From Cyclobacteriaceae bacterium (lineage in GTDB: Bacteria; Bacteroidota; Bacteroidia; Cytophagales; Cyclobacteriaceae): a stretch of DNA of 33,750 bases. The stretch spans positions 1 to 33,750 of the forward strand of contig JALSJF010000013.1 of NCBI GenBank assembly GCA_026989505.1. The letters run 5' to 3'. The notes below the pieces were generated by a model that was given only the letters and a program-made list of their open reading frames with translations, had not been told where the DNA came from and made no database searches. Shown here piece by piece: positions 32,461 through 33,750 of the stretch (position 1 is its first letter; each line of letters opens with the position of its first letter). A program made the position numbers and the translations under genes.

Positions 32461-33750
32461 TTGCAGCAAAAATTCCCTTTTGCCCCCACAGCCGGACAAA
32501 AAGACTTGTTTTATATGTTCGACAGCTTTATTGATGACCAGCAGGATTTCCCGGTGATGGTGCTGCATGGCTATGCCGGCACGGGCAAAACCTCGGTAGT
32601 GTCGGCCCTGGTACAGACCTTACCCTTGTTTAACTATAAATTTTTATTGCTGGCGCCTACCGGCAGGGCGGCCAAAGTGATTTCATTTTATACCGGTCGT
32701 TCAGCCTTTACCATCCATAAAATCATCTACAAGCAGGCGGCCGACCCGCGTTCCGGGCAATTGCTGTTTAAACGCTTGAAAAACTACAATAAAAAAACCG
32801 TTTTCGTGGTAGATGAGGCTTCCATGCTCTCGGCCGAGGGCAGCTTTGGCGAACAAGGTTTACTGCAAGACCTGCTGGCTTTTGTGTTTGCCCACAGCAG
32901 CAATAAGCTCTTGCTCATTGGCGATACCGCCCAGTTGCCCCCGGTAGGGCAAACCTTTAGTGCCGCCCTCAACCGGCAGTTTTTACACGAAGCCACCGGT
33001 AAGCCGGTACTCTATGCCGAACTTGCGGAAGTCATGCGGCAAAATGAAGGGTCGGGCATTCTGTTGAATGCTACCAACCTGCGGCAACTGTTAACGGCCG
33101 GTAGCCAGGACATCCGCTTGCAAACCAGGGGGTTGGCCGATTTCTTTAAGATGAGTGGTGAGCGGCTGGCTGACGGCCTGCATTACGCTTACGATAAATA
33201 TGGCCTGCAAGCGACTATTGTGATCACCCGCGCCAACCGTGATGCGGTAATGTATAATAAGCATATCCGCCAGCAACTTTTATTCCGTGCCGAGGAGATT
33301 GAAGTTGGGGATTTACTGATGATTGTACGTAATAATTATTTTTATGTGCCCCCTGACGCCCCATCAGGCTTCCTGGCCAATGGCGATTTTGTGGAGGTAA
33401 CCAAGGTGGTCTCGTTGGAAGAGCTCTATGGCTTCCGCTTTGCTACCCTGCAATTACAGCTTGTAGATGACCCGGGCCAACCTTTTGAGGCCAGGGTTAT
33501 TTTAGAGAGCCTGCATACCCATGCCCCGGCCCTGACTGCCGCAGAAAACCGGCAGCTTTACGAGGCGGTCTTACTTGATTATGCCGATATCGACAATAAA
33601 AAGGAGTTAAACGAAGCTTTGCGCTCAGACCCCTACCTGAATGCCCTGCAGGTTAAATATGCCTATGCCGTAACCTGCCATAAATCCCAGGGCGGGCAGT
33701 GGCAGGCGGTGTTTATCGACCAGGGTTACCTCACCGATGAGCGGCTGAAT
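32461..33750 (+). CDS. RecD-like ATP-dependent DNA helicase, N-terminal part
   Basis: At least 430 codons are present, cut by the right edge. The Walker A motif is HGYAGTGKTS (about 38-47), and motif Ia is LLLAPTGRAAK. Walker B is FVVDEASML (about 117-125) and motif III is LLIGDTAQLPPVG. The superfamily 1 motif near the end is YAVTCHKSQGGQW, with KSQG in place of the commoner KAQG. The domain order is that of the RecD2-type AAA_30 plus UvrD_C_2 helicases of Bacteroidota. There is no ATG near the N-terminus; TTG at 32461 is chosen, and TTG at 32440 is the alternative, adding seven residues and abutting the thioesterase stop. Confidence 0.88.
   Translation, partial: MQQKFPFAPTAGQKDLFYMFDSFIDDQQDFPVMVLHGYAGTGKTSVVSALVQTLPLFNYKFLLLAPTGRAAKVISFYTGRSAFTIHKIIYKQAADPRSGQLLFKRLKNYNKKTVFVVDEASMLSAEGSFGEQGLLQDLLAFVFAHSSNKLLLIGDTAQLPPVGQTFSAALNRQFLHEATGKPVLYAELAEVMRQNEGSGILLNATNLRQLLTAGSQDIRLQTRGLADFFKMSGERLADGLHYAYDKYGLQATIVITRANRDAVMYNKHIRQQLLFRAEEIEVGDLLMIVRNNYFYVPPDAPSGFLANGDFVEVTKVVSLEELYGFRFATLQLQLVDDPGQPFEARVILESLHTHAPALTAAENRQLYEAVLLDYADIDNKKELNEALRSDPYLNALQVKYAYAVTCHKSQGGQWQAVFIDQGYLTDERLN

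Noticed and set aside
1-33750. CRISPR arrays, tRNA, rRNA, intact insertion sequences or prophage genes
   Set aside because: No regularly spaced direct repeats, cloverleaf-like segments, transposase or phage structural genes were recognised on reading; a tool search for tRNA and ncRNA was not possible.

Overview
The window looks like a chromosomal segment of a Bacteroidota bacterium, probably of the Cytophagales/Chitinophagales type. Four things point there. Several genes are preceded by the Bacteroidota -7 promoter motif TAnnTTTG, with a TTG about 17-21 bases upstream in the best cases. Shine-Dalgarno sequences are mostly absent. Typical gene families and neighbourhoods of the phylum occur: DUF3822 next to coaD, a fused E1 alpha/beta 2-oxo acid dehydrogenase, DUF4159, an amidinotransferase beside CtlX, and menaquinone synthesis. 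There are also many lipoproteins. The exact genus cannot be read from the sequence. No rRNA, tRNA, CRISPR array or intact insertion sequence was recognised.

Layout. Positions 1-2362 (minus strand) hold a visibly AT-richer type I restriction-modification cluster, read in the order XRE regulator, hsdM, a tyrosine/dual-specificity-phosphatase-like gene, and hsdS, which is cut by the left edge. The phosphatase-like gene, packed between hsdM and hsdS with a 1-base gap and a 13-base overlap, is the most unusual arrangement in the window. An inverted repeat and a palindromic dispersed repeat (2470-2586) separate this cluster from GC-richer housekeeping DNA.

Positions 2635-6678 hold DUF4159 divergent from an M14 peptidase, a lipoprotein ended by a strong UUCG terminator, and thyA. 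Positions 6781-10307 read sdaAB, a TolC-like outer-membrane protein and a HlyD/MacA-like adaptor. A structured non-coding stretch of about 270 bases follows. Next come a well-formed promoter and the fused branched-chain-type E1 dehydrogenase (10666-13068), a convergent lipoprotein and a solitary LuxE-like acyl-activating gene. Positions 14993-17454 (minus) form an operon fmt-folA-SDR-small membrane protein, divergent from a LolE/FtsX-type permease. A dolichol-phosphate-mannose-synthase-like glycosyltransferase is convergent with that permease.

Positions 19656-24802 form a tight plus-strand run: amidinotransferase, ctlX, argS, a lipoprotein glutathione peroxidase and menA. A universal stress protein and a SUI1/YciH factor follow. 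prfB (26190-27294) is encoded in two frames joined by the classical programmed +1 frameshift. An MFS transporter and a YhhN membrane protein overlap downstream. On the minus strand, a pilin-like membrane-anchored unknown, a DUF3822 protein and coaD are fused into one transcription unit, followed rightward by a NUDIX hydrolase. A PaaI-type thioesterase and a RecD-like helicase, cut by the right edge, end the window on the plus strand.

Functional threads. One-carbon/folate genes (thyA, folA, fmt) recur, as do translation genes (fmt, argS, prfB, yciH). The strongest candidates for something not yet described are the phosphatase inside the type I RM operon, the three-copy palindromic repeat family, and the unexplained structured region upstream of the E1 dehydrogenase.
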